The notes under the pieces were generated by a model, which was not told the origin of the DNA, made no database searches, and worked only from the letters and a program-made list of their open reading frames with translations. A stretch of DNA of 64,000 nucleotides from Synaphobranchus kaupii. Taxonomy: Eukaryota; Chordata; Actinopteri; Anguilliformes; Synaphobranchidae. Location: the NCBI GenBank assembly GCA_029718625.1, contig CM056389.1:22353381-22417380 (forward strand), read 5' to 3'. The translations under genes and the position numbers were made by a program. Below, one piece after another: positions 43,751 through 56,445 of this stretch. Every line of letters starts with the position of its first letter. Position 1 is the first letter of the stretch.

Positions 43751-46560
43751 TAGATTAACAATTCCTAAAGAAATTGTAGGTGTGGTTGCTTCACAAATAT
43801 CAATGGCTGGAAATGGCATAGAAAGATGGTAATATGGTATAGTGTGAGGTGGAAAATAAAAGGTGGAAATGGTATGAACTGTTAATGCGGTATAAAGGGA
43901 TCTAGTGAAGGTGAAAGTGTTAAAATATGGTGATGTAGCCTATTTTGTGGTAAGTAGTCTAAAGAACCTGGAAGTGATACAAAGAAGTAATGTATTGTGA
44001 TAAAAGCACGAAAAGGTAATGTCAAATCATCTGGGATAATATTGTTGGGTCATAACAGTGTTGTAAAGGAAGGCATTGTTAATGCCCAATTTACTGCGTC
44101 CTGTGTACTAACATACTGCTTACTGTAGTCTATACTGCAGTGACATGCAGTATGCGAAATTAGCTCTATATAAACCTGGACATAAGTAGCCTAGGCTATA
44201 TCATTTCCTTTACACCCTTTGGCTATATCATCTGGGGATATTCAGAACACTCAATTTGGCCGTGCAGGTAATGCTAGCCTAATTTAACAGCTTTTCAAAA
44301 AAACGTATACTCAGCTGGCATACTTAAATAGTAGTGTGTGCTGATTCTGACTATTCGGACACAGTCGTAGTTGTGTTTGTAGAAAAATATGGGTTCATAC
44401 AATTTTTCCCTATGTTTTAACCAAATGCTCATCTACTGATTTCTCCACTTTATTAAACAAACTCTGATTCCGATTACAGATCTCACCATTTTGTGAAGTC
44501 CAAACCACATATCTTGTGCTGAATTCAGCGTTCTATTAACCTACCTAGCATGCAGCTATCTAAAGCAATAACATAGGCTATCGTTTGGCTAATAGTAACT
44601 TAGTTTAACGTTGTTCACTCGCATAAACTTGAGATTATAACCCAGTCATGTGTAGTGGATAGTTTATTTGCTGTCTATGTCATAGTCGATTGCATTTTGG
44701 TAACGTAGTCTACTGGCACCTTGGCATTTTCATGCAGAGTGAAAGGTTTGTTTTTCCTGGTAATTAGCTTAACCACAGTAGCCTAGCTGGCTTATGCTTT
44801 TGCCTGTATGCTTTTGTCTTTTGTCTGTTGTCTGTGCTAACGCGAGTTGTCTGTGCTAACGGTATTAAGACATAAATCAGAATTCGTTGAATAATGTTGA
44901 ATGGAGTGATTAGTAGGCTAGATGAGCATTTAGCTAAAACATAGGCAAAAATTTAAACAGCGCTAAAAATATGTTTTGTTAACAATTCAATTGTAGCCTA
45001 TTTTGTAACTTAGACAACATAACGTTACGTGACAGCATTTGGATTTGGATCAGAGACGGGAAGCATAGGAGGCATTTGCTATGTTTCATTCGTTTCACCT
45101 GAAACAAGCCTCTCAACTGAAAGGGGCCTCGCCTCAATCATAAACTGAAAAAAAAAATATATATATTAAATTATATATAATTTAAAAAAATTAAAATCAG
45201 TGAATAAAAGAACCGCCGACCCTGTAGTTTTCCCATTCAGTCACTGTTCCTTACTCAAGCTATTTCAGTGCTTCTCCTTATTTTTCTAGTCTATGGATCT
45301 GCAGATACCACAGAACTGTGGCAGTCTGGCAGGTAGGCCTATTCACTTGACTATTTCTGACCCACAGCAAAACACTTGCTGATAGCTACGATGTCAGAAT
45401 GATCACATACAGATACAGTAGATTCATAATACAACGGAACAGGTATGTGCATAATTCGGATAAAATACGTAGCCCAATGTATTTATATACCTTAAAAAGT
45501 AACGTTACGTGTGTTTTTACATAACAGCAATGTAGGCTATTACAGCCGCGATAGCGCTGTGGAAACATCAACGTTGCTGGGCAGTGGCAAAATGGAATAA
45601 GAATCTCTTCAACATTCAACGGAAACCAGTTGTATAATCGTTACAAAGTAGGATATTTGGTTCCTTAATCTGTTTATCAGAGATTTGTAGAAAAAAATGT
45701 TGACGTTATACCGAAAGTAGCTAGGCTACATTGGGTAGGCGTAGCCTACGCAAAGGAAAATGCACCGAATGTTTATTTGTAACAGTTTCAACTTTTTAAT
45801 AATAGCCTATAGGCTAGCCTATATCGGAAAAAAGTTTTTGTGGTGTGTAGAAACGGTACATTTTATGCATGTTATTGTGTGACTGTGGCAAGATGGTTAT
45901 AAACGGGTTTGGGCTATTTTATCGTGCAGTGCAACTATTTTATCGTGCAGAGGTTGATGTGTGGACAAGTGGCGACTCTGCAGCAATCCTGCATTGGAAT
46001 TTTGAGAGTTTAAAGTTGTTTACAATTTCAGAGAAATTTGAATAGGCTACTATAATTGGGACATTGACGACTAGGCTAGCGCCGTAGATAGGGCTAATAG
46101 ACTGCGTGTTCGTTCATTGCGCTTGATGCAGCATTTGTTGTATGGCAATGATTATTATTTTTGAAAGCTAAAGTGAGTATGATCATTTCAGTTGTAGACG
46201 GTAGTAGGCTACGTCGTTAGCTATTGAATTTCTCGTCTGCATTTTTCCAAGGTTGTTGACAGAACGTTAAGTGATTCAAAAATCAGCTCAATCAGCATTC
46301 TCACCGTGAGCTAGCCTACTGCACGTGCCCATTAATTTTTTGGCAATAAAATGTCAAATATCTCAAAAAGTGTATATGCTATAAAGGTAAAAAGTAATAG
46401 CAACCTGGAGGGGGTATAAAGGTATAATATGAGGTATGAATGGTGTCGATGGTGTTAATGGTGTAGGAGGAGATAGGTTTTGAAAAATCGGCGGAAGAAT
46501 AATAACGTCAGTCTGAGCGATAACAGTAGGTGTGGTTTTTCCACCACACCTAATTGTTAT
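42175..46560. other. Long non-coding stretch with two (ATT/AAT)n tracts
   Basis: AT-rich intergenic DNA rich in 'gctaacgttagc'-type palindromic words that are frequent in this window. (TTA)n lies at about 43019-43040 and 43052-43067, and (AAT)n at about 43719-43748. No gene, RNA or element end was recognised. Confidence 0.55.
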
Positions 46561-46861
46561 TGTAAATCCCGCGCAGCTAGACCAATGAGGGAATAGCACG
46601 GAGCGAAGGTTTAAGCCTGATGTTTTCCGCTGTTGCTGTGGGAAAAGGTAAGAGTTCTGAAATATTACTATTCTTACAACCGGATGAGACTGCTTCTTTA
46701 GATTCGCGGGATCAGCTAATAGTTGGCCACGTGTCAGAGGCAATAGTACCACTTTGCCTCCCGCTCTAAGTCTGGCCTGCAGGCTGACCCCAGCTTATCC
46801 AAAAAGGCAGCCTGTGTATATTATATTGACTGTCAGCCACCAACGCTGATTCTATACTCAT

Positions 46862-47784
46862 TAGCGATGGGGGTTTTGGCTTTTTTTTGGTACACGTTTA
46901 CACTTATAATGTTGGCGTGTATCCGCGGTTAACCGTAACATTACGTCATAGCGTAAGCGATGACGTCATAGCCATAGAGGCCAACGATACTGGTCGGAAA
47001 CTTGGGTAGCTGCAAGTAAGTAAGCAAGCAGTTATGAAAGATTAACGTTAGGAGGTAAATATAGGTTAGAATATACTTTACTGTTTCAAAATGTTTTCCT
47101 AAAATAAACTAGTGTCATGAAATTCAAATAAAACAGTCCAATCACGGAGTGTTTTTGTTATTGTCCACCGGCTTGGGACTGAGTATGATGGCTCAACATA
47201 CTCCATCAGAGACCGAAAGCCTGGCGCATCCAGTTCGCTTAACGGTCTTGTGTCTTTCACAATCATATCCGCGATCAGCTGGGTGATTTTCGCAGCTCTC
47301 TGTGGAGTGCACTTGTAGAAGACGGAGCCTATTCGGGGTTGGGTGCTAACATTACCCATCTTGTTCAAAATCTACGTTTGCGTGTTTTAATCGCAGATGA
47401 TTGTTCATTGAGCTGGTACTCCCCCCTTTCACACTTAAAACAATGTTACCGAGTTGCCGTCGACTTGTTTTGTAAAATAATTCTGGGCTTTAGCTTTTCC
47501 GCCGCTCATTTTGATGCTTTCACTCAAATTCACTGACTCACTCCCGCATTTTTTCCATCAACGTTAGTTATGTTGACGTGATTTACGATCAAGATATATT
47601 TAAATGCTTTAGATATATACATAATATTGTACGAGGAACAATTATAGCCTACGCAACATTTAAATAATTAATATGATTAAAAAAATATTTTAAAAATGAT
47701 TTTAAGATTTCGGTTAATCAGTCCTAAACGGATAGTGATTAATTTTTGTGTACACGGTTAAACGTGTACACGACCCCATCCCTA
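46862..47784 (-). mobile_element. hAT transposon, internally deleted (923 bp)
   Basis: Ends are tagcgatgggg and, read inward from the right, tagggatgggg. Flanks are a perfect 8-bp duplication, atactcat (46854-46861 and 47785-47792). The two other R1 copies (about 20515 and 63940) are uninterrupted at this spot, giving empty sites. Part of a transposase N-terminus is kept on the minus strand. Confidence 0.92.
47099..47530 (-). pseudogene. hAT transposase N-terminal fragment
   Basis: The minus strand encodes the end of a BED-type zinc finger ('TSSMNNHLRLKHAN', about 47360-47420, in a shifted frame), and from 47368 the frame 'AAKITQLIADMIVKDTRPLS', 'APGFRSLMEYVEPSYSVPSR'. These two segments are the conserved start of ZBED/hAT transposases. 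The catalytic core and dimerisation domain are absent, and the frame stops at 47099, so it cannot transpose itself. A relative elsewhere is needed to have moved it. Confidence 0.8.
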
Positions 47785-48372
47785 ATACTCATGTATCTGA
47801 CTCCAATTTAATTACTAATGTCTAATTGCAATGTAGAATTTACAGCTGATTTGTTAAAGTACTCTCGTACTCTTGAGCCTGTTCTCTGAACTGGATGCGC
47901 TGGTTCCACCGGGAGCTACATACGGCAGTTTATGTACACCTCTCACGGCTGACTAGATATCTGAGTTTATCTCAGAGGTTGCGGAAGAGGCCACTTCATA
48001 AGGTATAGCCTATCCAATAAATCTCAGGGACCCCAGAAGGTAATATTGGCAACCCCCGTTCTCAACTTGTATAAACATCATGCGGAGATGATCTAACTTA
48101 AGACATAGTTCTACGGGTGCAATACTCCGTGATACATTAAGCTTAACTAGTCAACCTCCCTAGATCAGCAGAGGGGGTAACCCAGACTGAGGAAATTAAT
48201 CAACTCATTACCTGTTAACAGAGATAGATTGTCTTTTTCAGAGATACCACACAAATCAAGTTTAACGGTTTAGTTTACCAGGTAGGTTCTTTACTTTAAA
48301 ATAATCAATCATAGTTACAGGTTAAAACACAACATATTCAAAATAGAGTATAGAGTAAAATACTTGTGTCAC

Positions 48373-48727
48373 CTCATATTTATACTCCAGTGAAAGTGAG
48401 CAGTCATGGATTACTGCTTGAAAGTTCCTAAACACTCTGATCAACTTTAAAAAGTAAAATGAATGGAATGGAAAAAATGCTTCAGTTAAATTTTGTTCAT
48501 AATAATTTCTAGGGGTGCCAATAATTGTGGCACATGTGGTTTTGTTAAAAATAATAATTTCTTTATGAGGGATTTTTGTTTTCTCAGAATAAATTTAGTT
48601 TAATTAAAGGTTGGATTTTTCTCATTTTTTCAGTGTGAGATTAAGCTAATTCACCAAAAGGTGAGTTTTTTATAACCCTTTTTACTCATCTTTACCAGGG
48701 GTGCCAATTATTGTGGAGGGCACTGCA
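48373..48727. mobile_element. Tc1/mariner-type element remnant
   Basis: Contains 'ggtgccaataattgtggcac', a middle segment with 'cagtgtgagattaagctaat', and ends 'ccaattattgtggagggcac'. The middle segment recurs in inverted orientation at 50310-50410. It abuts the truncated end of R1 copy 2. No transposase was read. Confidence 0.55.
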
Positions 48728-49870
48728 TATGGGTTATACATTCGGCATAGGCAAGGGAGGATAATTGCTGATTTTTAATTGATGTCCCAGACTAATTCCC
48801 AAGTATTCCCCTCGTATTCCCCACACACCAGGATATATATTCTGCAGAATGAGTGGAGAAGCACATTAGAATAACGGGTTTCAACAGTGACAAATGCTGA
48901 GGAGAACTGGTGAGTAGCGTTTTCCTGCTGCGATATATACTCTGCGCCTTTAATCGTTCCGTTTTTCGCAATTCATTCAGACGCGAGGGCTCGATCAATG
49001 TGTCCACGCGCTTGCCTTTGACATGTAAGCTATATGGAATAGCGACAGCCAGTGGGCTACATCAAATATAATATTCAAAGCGTATAGTGGTACTAGATAA
49101 TGTAGAGCAACCCTAAAATATGATATGAAAATATGAAGTTTGAAGGGGGGAGTGGGGTGTAGTAAAAAAAAAAACAAAGAAAAAAGCGAGCGAAAGAACG
49201 AAGGCATTGTGCTGTGACTTTTCTTTTGTGTTTTTGTCACTTATTATTAACTAGATTATGCCTCTATATAGCCTACTGAAATAAATATGTATCTGTTGAA
49301 GGCGCTGTCATTTTGGAAACAATTCAAAAGCGATCTCGGAAGAAGATACGGTGTAGCCGAAGACGCATGCGTGACATGACCTCCACGGTTTGGTTAGGCT
49401 ATCTTTTTGGTTCGTTCTTAATCAAAACTACACGTATTTGTTTTAATTCTGTAAAATGGTCTATTTACCTTTAATCTGTATATTTTACACTGCTAATTCT
49501 ATGATAATTTATAAGGAAGGCTACTTATGACCTTTTTTAAACTTCATGTAAAAAACATGTAATTCAATTATTTTTGTATACCCTAAATAGCGTACAATAA
49601 GCATAACGGTTGTCTCCAACACCAAGACCAATGAGCGTATTAAGTTATAATGGCAGCTGTAATAATATTGGGAACGTCTTGACGTGATGTTGCAGCCGAA
49701 CTATTTTTAGCATATATTTTGAGTGCTATATTACTATGCGTAAATCCAGATATAACACGAAGAAATCAACATGCGCACATGCGTCGTAATGTTGAGACTT
49801 ACACTTCGTTTCAATTAAAAAAAGAAATAAATTCTCCAAAAAAATGCATTGGTGGAGTTTACCTTAACAC
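48728..49870. other. Non-coding stretch, no gene recognised
   Basis: AT-rich sequence without recognisable features apart from short A-runs near 49165. Confidence 0.5.
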
Positions 49871-49874
49871 ATAC

Positions 49875-50110
49875 AGTGCAGTCCAAAAGTATTTCGATAG
49901 TAGCACAATTTTTGTTGTTTTTGGCTCTGTACTCCGGCAAATTTAATTAGCAACAGTGGCTATGAGATTAAAGTGTAGACTTTCAGCTTTAATTTGAGGC
50001 TTTTTACATCCTTATGGGGTCAACCGTGTAGCAATTGTGGTGCCAATAAGTTTGGAAAATGGAAAACTTTGTACATTTATTACCCTCCCAAACGCTAAAC
50101 ATGTATACTG
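49875..50110. mobile_element. Possible Tc1-type MITE fragment
   Basis: 'cagtgcagtccaaaagtatt' resembles a Tc1-like terminus, and the following T-rich sequence contains 'ggctctgtactccggcaaat', a known style of fish Tc1 fragments. The far end is not defined. Confidence 0.4.
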
Positions 50111-50289
50111 TAGTCCATCATAAAATAATACATTGGTCCAGAAAATGGATAGCTTTGGTCTCTCTATGTACCAAAAGGTACTCATCTTGAACTGCTTCAG
50201 TTAAAATATACAGCTGTATAAATATATTGTAGGAATTCATGTAATCTGTGTATAAAAATACATGGATGAGAGCATCTGCCAAATACTTA

Positions 50290-50512
50290 CAGTTGAGGAC
50301 AAAATTATTGGCCCCCCCTGTAAAGATGAGCAAAAAGGGTTATAAAAAATTCACCGTTTGGTGAATTAGCTTAATCTCACACTGAAAAAACAATAAGAAT
50401 CCAACCTTTAATTGACGTTAATTTATTATGAGAAAAAAAAATCCCTCATCAAGAAATAATTATTTTTAACAAAACCACATTGGCCACAATTATTGGCCCC
50501 CCTGCATTTATA
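50290..50512. mobile_element. Tc1/mariner-type MITE
   Basis: Starts cagttgaggacaaaattatt near 50291, followed by 'ggcccccc', and ends with another 'acaattattggcccccctgc'. The interior is the reverse complement of part of 48590-48700, so the two are inverted relatives about 1.7 kb apart. Confidence 0.6.
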
Positions 50513-50524
50513 TATAGAATAAAG

Positions 50525-50780
50525 TAATAATTTTTAATATTTGGTCACATATCCTTTGCATGCCATGACTTCCTGATGTCTGTGACCCAACAACATCAAA
50601 AGACTCTTGATATCTTATTTTCTGGTACTCTTACAAGCGATACTATAACATCTCTGCATTTGAATGGATCTCTATGGGAATTGGGGGGTGGGACTAGATT
50701 TAGCTGTAAATTATGCTGGAACAGTATGGAATACATGGTTGGTAAAATGGCTGTAAGTCAACAAGGGTCTGAGGTATCAA
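50525..50780. repeat. Dispersed repeat shared with 19750-20005
   Basis: Matches copy A sequence from 'ggtcacatatcctttgcat' to 'gtatcaa' with scattered differences. Confidence 0.65.
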
Positions 50781-50781
50781 A

Positions 50782-50967
50782 CAAGCCTTAAACAATCACT
50801 CTGCTGCCAGATATGCAGTAGATATGGATGGATCACTTTAAGGGTTGTTTCTCCTGACAAATTTTCCTATTGAACTCTATGGAAAAATAAGTCAGGAGAA
50901 GAAACCCTTCAAGTTATTCATCCATATCTACTGCATATCTGGCAACAGAGTGATGGTTTAAAGCTTG
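50782..50967. mobile_element. Complete palindromic MITE (186 bp)
   Basis: Left arm 50782-50860 and right arm 50885-50967 are long near-perfect inverted copies around a short loop: 'caagcctta' pairs with 'aagcttg', 'gccagatatgcagtagatat' with 'atatctactgcatatctggc', and 'gttgtttctcctgac' with 'gtcaggagaagaaac'. Half copies lie at 6458, 20006, about 51860 and 63430. The strand could fold into one hairpin. It has no coding capacity. Confidence 0.8.
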
Positions 50968-50989
50968 TGTGCGTTTTCCTCCGTGTATG

Positions 50990-51659
50990 GATCGAAAATC
51001 TCAATTTTAAGGCATGTTACTCAGACACACCCACCTCTCACAGCAAATATCCTTCTCTAAACATGGGCTATTTAGTACATACACACTGTAGGGCACCACT
51101 GCTGTGTGTGAGAGTAGTTATTTGATAAAAGAATATGGTTTTGGAATATTAAGACCCTATGTAATACAATTTGATCGGCAAAAATCTTACGAAATCTAAA
51201 TTTTAAGGCACAATACTCAGACACATCCAGCTCTAACTGCAAATATCCTTCTCTAAGATAGGCTATTTAGTAGATACACACTGTAGGGCACCAGTGCTGT
51301 GAGCAAGAGTAGTTATTTGATAAAAGAAATGGTTTTGGAATATTAAGGCCCTATTTCATACAAGACGGTAGGTGAAAATCTGAGAAAATCTCAATTTTAA
51401 GGCACGTTACTCAGACACACCCACCTCTCACTGCAAATATCCTTATCTAAACATAGGCTATTTAGTAGATAACACACTGTAGGGCACCACTGCTGTGTGA
51501 GAGTAGTCGTTGGATCAAAAAATATGCATTTGGAATATTAAGACCCTATGTAATACAATTTCATCGGCAAAAATCTTACGAAATCTAAATTTTAAAGCAC
51601 AATACTCAGACACACCCACCTCTCACTGCAAATATCCTTCTCTAAAGATAGGCTATTTA
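50990..51659. repeat. Satellite array remnant in copy B
   Basis: Three to four monomers of the ~195-bp satellite, matching 5605-6269 of copy A, including the type with 'gtagtcgttggatc'. Most of the array is missing here. Confidence 0.93.
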
Positions 51660-51840
51660 TTTAGACAAGGATATTTGCAGTGAGAGGTGGGTGTGTCTGA
51701 GTAACGTGCCTTAACATTTTGATTTTCTAAGATTTTCACCCATTGTCTTGTATGAAATAGGGCCTGAATATACCACACCATATTTTTTTGATCCAATAAC
51801 TACTCTGACTCACAGCACTGGTGCCTATAACTAAATATCC
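51660..51840. repeat. Inverted satellite monomer in copy B
   Basis: The counterpart of 6270-6430, again followed by a partial palindromic MITE (about 51860-51995). Confidence 0.88.
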
Positions 51841-53179
51841 TACGTTATGTTATTAGGCTACTTGAACGGTTGTTTCTCCTGACTTATTTTTCCATAGAGT
51901 TCAATAGAGAAATTAATCAGGAGAAACAACCCTTAAATTGATCCATCCATATCTACTGCATATCTGGCAACAGAGTGATGGTTTGAGGCTTGTTTGATAT
52001 ATAAGACCCTTGATGACAGACATTTAGCCGATACCGATGTTGTTTTGCCCTTACTCGGTCCGGTTGCACTCGTTTGACTTTAGCAGATCCAGGGGAACGG
52101 TAATAACGCAGCTCGGTGAATCAGGCGAAAATTCCAAGTTCAAATTTCACTTTAAGGGAAATGGTAGGCTGCATAAATGATGTGAGCAATGTTTTGTCCC
52201 TAATGAAACGCACTGTAAAAATGTAAAAACTATTCGTTAAATCATTTTCCAATATGGGCACTCGAGCCAAAACATGCTTTAAACGATACACAATGAAACA
52301 AAGAATTTGATCGTAACGTGTAGGGCCTTCATCCCGTTGCTAGCTAGCTAGCTAAGCGAACAACAGTCAAACCGAACTAGCTTGCTACGTTCCACCAATA
52401 AGCGCGTTGCGCAACAATGTCACAGAATGTGGCAATGCGCTGGCTAGGTAGGTCAGGCTGCAACACGAGTTGCTAATAGGCACTCTTGGTAACTTAATAT
52501 AAATGATAAAAACGGCATATATATATAGGCCTATCGTTTTATGGGCGTTTTTATCCAATTATAGGATTGGAAAGTGAACGATGTACATGTGTAATAGGGC
52601 TTAAGCACAAATAATAACGAATATCCCTCGGTCAACACATTTTGTACAATTACACAAAAAATGTTAATTCCACCGTTCTATCCCCAGTACACTAATTCCT
52701 ATAATTGTCCACAAAATAGATCTGATATGTGTTATTACTCTGTCACTTGTCGTTTCCCCAACCCTAACCCTAGGTTAAGTTACAAAGAATACCTATAAAA
52801 TAGGAAATTAAAACAAATTAATACAATGCAACAATAAAATACGGTTTAAATTATTCGCGTGGGTAAATATGTGTCCTACTTCAAGATATCCGCGAATGTT
52901 TGTCGAGATATAAGCAACATGCTGTGAACTACGAATATTATAAAGTATCGGTTACAAAGAGTGCCTATTTGTTATCTTTGAGTGACTACAGCCATGAACA
53001 ATGTATTATGAATCTATGCATGTTATATTTTTTATCAGATAGGGTACAGACACCAATTCCGAAAATTGTTTCCCTGTTCCCTCTTATAAATACATTTATA
53101 GAAAACAAGGTATGAAAAATATGTAGGTATAAGTATAGGTATTCTTTGTAACCTACCATTAAAAATGTGCAACTGGTTT

Positions 53180-53495
53180 ATCTCCCGAATTATTGGGTGA
53201 AAGCGCTTGAAACGTTTGTTATGGAGCAATAGGTTCATTAAGAAGATCCTCCGAAGTTTTGGTGCATCTGTCACACAGACAACGCAAAATATTTCTCTCA
53301 GCATTTGGACATAGTTAAAGACCATAGGCGGATGCGCAAATCAATACGTCCACTAAGATTTTTTCCCATTATTTCGATTTTTTAAAAATAACGCGAGAGA
53401 ATCAAGAGAGAATTAATAGATGTATTAATCTGGCAGAGATACCTCATAAGAAATGGAAAAACATTCTTATTCTCTCCACAAGGGGGTCGTGCAAT
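53180..53495. other. ~320 bp present in copy B only
   Basis: Between 'caactggttta' and 'gtgcaataatatagg' copy B holds about 320 bases where copy A has about 12 (7770-7781). No inverted ends or target duplication were recognised, so deletion in copy A is as likely as insertion in B. Confidence 0.7.
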
Positions 53496-53697
53496 AATAT
53501 AGGTATTCTATGTAACCTTAAAACATAATTTGCTAATAATTTCTATTTTCTTGTTAGTTTAGAAAAAAAAATCTTCTTGAGGAATATAAAGCTCAATTAA
53601 AACAACCACAATCATGTGTCACACTATAAAGTTTTTTAAATCTTAATATTAGAAAGTGGAAAAGAGAGAAGGTTACATAGAGTGCCTACTTTACAGC

Positions 53698-53698
<1 letters not shown>

Positions 53699-53792
<94 letters not shown>
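53699..53792. repeat. (GA)n microsatellite, expanded
   Basis: About 47 units against about 22 in copy A (7996-8039). Confidence 0.97.
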
Positions 53793-53796
<4 letters not shown>

Positions 53797-55207
53797 TGGT
53801 GCGGTTTGAATTCACGTCATTTAAAGCGTTGATAGCTACGTTACGTTACGTACTACGTTCACTTCTAAATTTGGAGGCGGGGAGAGGAAGTGGGGCAGGG
53901 CCCGGCTCCAACTGCTCCACCGCTCTACTCTGGGAGACAGTCAGACATAAGAGAGAGCGAATATTTAATTATTTAATCACGCACTGTAACGTTATTGAAC
54001 TGCATTATTAGTCGGAGATTACGGTTGTGAACGGAGAGAAGGAAATAAGGAATAGAGTTGTGTAACAAAGAGTGAAGGAAGAAAAAGTTGATAGGAAGAT
54101 GGAGCAGAGGGAGATTTTGAGGTGAGGAGTGAGGACACTGAAAGATGAGAAAAGCTAGGTGTGCAGTTTCGGCTACTGGGGGTCCACAGTAATAAAATAA
54201 ATTCTAAAGTACATAATGAATTAACCTTTTTGTTGTTGTTGTGAGCATAGTTTCTTTTTTAATAAAGTAACAGCATTCAAAACATTTAAAAATAGGCATA
54301 CTGAATACATTTTGCTGTTAAAACAAACAAAAAAGGAGGGAAAATAAAGAAAGAATGTTCAAATATGATCTCTATTAAATGAATACTTCCACTGTAAGCT
54401 TGTTTGCATTTTGTAGCAATGCTAATGGAAACGAATGGTTACAGCCAGTATAGGTTACAGCCTATGGCTTTGGTTACAGCTAGCCAAACTGAAGTATCCA
54501 TTTAAAACACCTAAATGGAACATCATTATATTTGGGCTAGTTTTAAGACATTTGGGGCGGGTTTTGAGCTGATTTTGGGCTGGAAATTTCAGCAGGACCT
54601 GGCAACCCTGCGTGCGTGCTGCCTTAAAGACTGCGCATGAGCGTACATCTGCCTATAGCTGAAATAAGCTACGTTGCAGCTTGCTTATGCTAGCTAACTT
54701 TTAGGCCGTAATATACCATTAAACAGCTGATAGCAACCCAAATAATGTGCTACACATTCCTGTATAAACACATACAGAAAGTAACACAGCCGATAAGATA
54801 TATATATATTGCCGACAGCATGAATGCATTCTGAACATGTGCTACTCCAGTTAAAGTACGCAGCTTAGCTAACATTCTGACTAGCTAGCAATTACGTCGT
54901 CAAATAAGCACTTCAGAACATAGCATTTTCACTTCGTTACAGCACACAAAACGCTCCTGACAACAATGACCGAATAAACAGTACTTACAGTTCAATGCAC
55001 GCACATAACACTACTAACAATGTAAACTTATTTCACGTGCAGTGACTATCAGTCCTCGTCTCTGTAAGATACAGGCGAACTGTGCACAGAGGTCAGGAAC
55101 TCTCTAATTGGCTGTGCTGCAGCTCTGAACAGGAAAAGACTGAATTAAAGGGGAAAGCAGCAATTTAACTGGGGCCTTTTTTTTTTCATTTTTTTTTTCA
55201 AATGGAG

Positions 55208-56445
55208 ATGCATATAGCTTTTGGAAAACTGTAAAATCTTTAAAAAATAATCCTACCACTACTCTTCCTTCTCGCATTTCTAGTGAAAATGATTGTTATA
55301 GATAAAACATATATGGCTGAAGCTTTTAATCATCATTGTATCTCCTCTGGCCATCTGTTTGATAGGCTGTCTGGTGACATTGTTCCAGAAAGCTATACCC
55401 TTAGCCCAGTATTAGGAACTTTAAGCAATTATTTTTGTCCTAGCAAATTCTCTTTTAGACCTGTAAGTTATAGTGAAGTTTACAAAGCACTGGCTAGCAT
55501 AAATAAAAAGAAGTCAATGGGAAAGGACAATCTAGATCCTTGCCTTTTGTGTCTCAGTGCTCATATAATTGCCTCACCACTTGCTTACATTTTTAATATA
55601 ACTTTTATTTCAGGTAGAATCCCAAACCTATGGACGGCAGCTCAGGTTATTCCTCTATATAAAGGGGGTGATACCAGTGACTTAGATAACTATCGTCCAA
55701 TTTCAAAACTTTCCTGTTTGGACAAAGTCCTAGAATCATTAGCTAACTCTCAGCTGCAGGCCTTTTTGGAGATTAATAACATTTTACAACCACAGCAATC
55801 AGGTTTTAGGCCAGGTCATATCTGTCAATCTTTGGATAAATGATATTGTCAACTCTATAGATAACAAACTGCAGTGTGCTGCACTCTTTATTGACCTATC
55901 AAAGGCTCTTGACACTGTTGGCCATCATATTTTATTAAATAAGTTATCCTCCATTGGATTGGATGAACTTTCTCTTAACTGGTTTTATGCATATCTCTCT
56001 GGGAGAACATTCTATTGTTGCGGATGGTTTTAAATCTTGCTCTCTTGAAATTAGTAAAGGTGTCCCACAAGGGTCTATTCTTGGTCCACTTCTATTCACA
56101 CTTTATATAAACAACATGGTATTCCCAACACTGCAATGTAATGTCCATTTTTATGTGGATGATACACTCTTGTATGCCACTGGCTCCATGCTTAACCAGG
56201 CTATTACTAATTTCCAGTCTGCCTTTGATTCTTTTCAGTTAGATCTTATTAATCACAAGCTTGTTTTAAATTCTGATAAAACAAAATGTATTTTATTTTC
56301 AAGAAATCTATTGGGAAATGCATCTAATATTGGCATTCATACACTTCATGGTACCCAAATTGAAACTGTAGAATCTTATAAATATTTAGGAATTTGGCTT
56401 GATGGTAGATTTTCCTTTAACCTCTTGCTGCCAAATGCCCCCTAG
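55208..56445 (+). pseudogene. LINE reverse transcriptase fragment, copy B
   Basis: Identical in its two open segments (55283-55843 and 55954-56445) to the copy A pseudogene: the same frameshift near 55838, the same 'FYVDD' active site and the same abrupt end after TTAA. The breaks therefore predate the duplication. Confidence 0.85.

Larger units (their letters stand above)
46561..48364. repeat. Dispersed repeat R1, copy 2, split by a hAT element
   Basis: 46561-46861 and 47785-48364 together align with 20223-21090. The interrupting element is at 46862-47784. The repeat ends about 48364, where a Tc1-type sequence follows. Confidence 0.85.
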
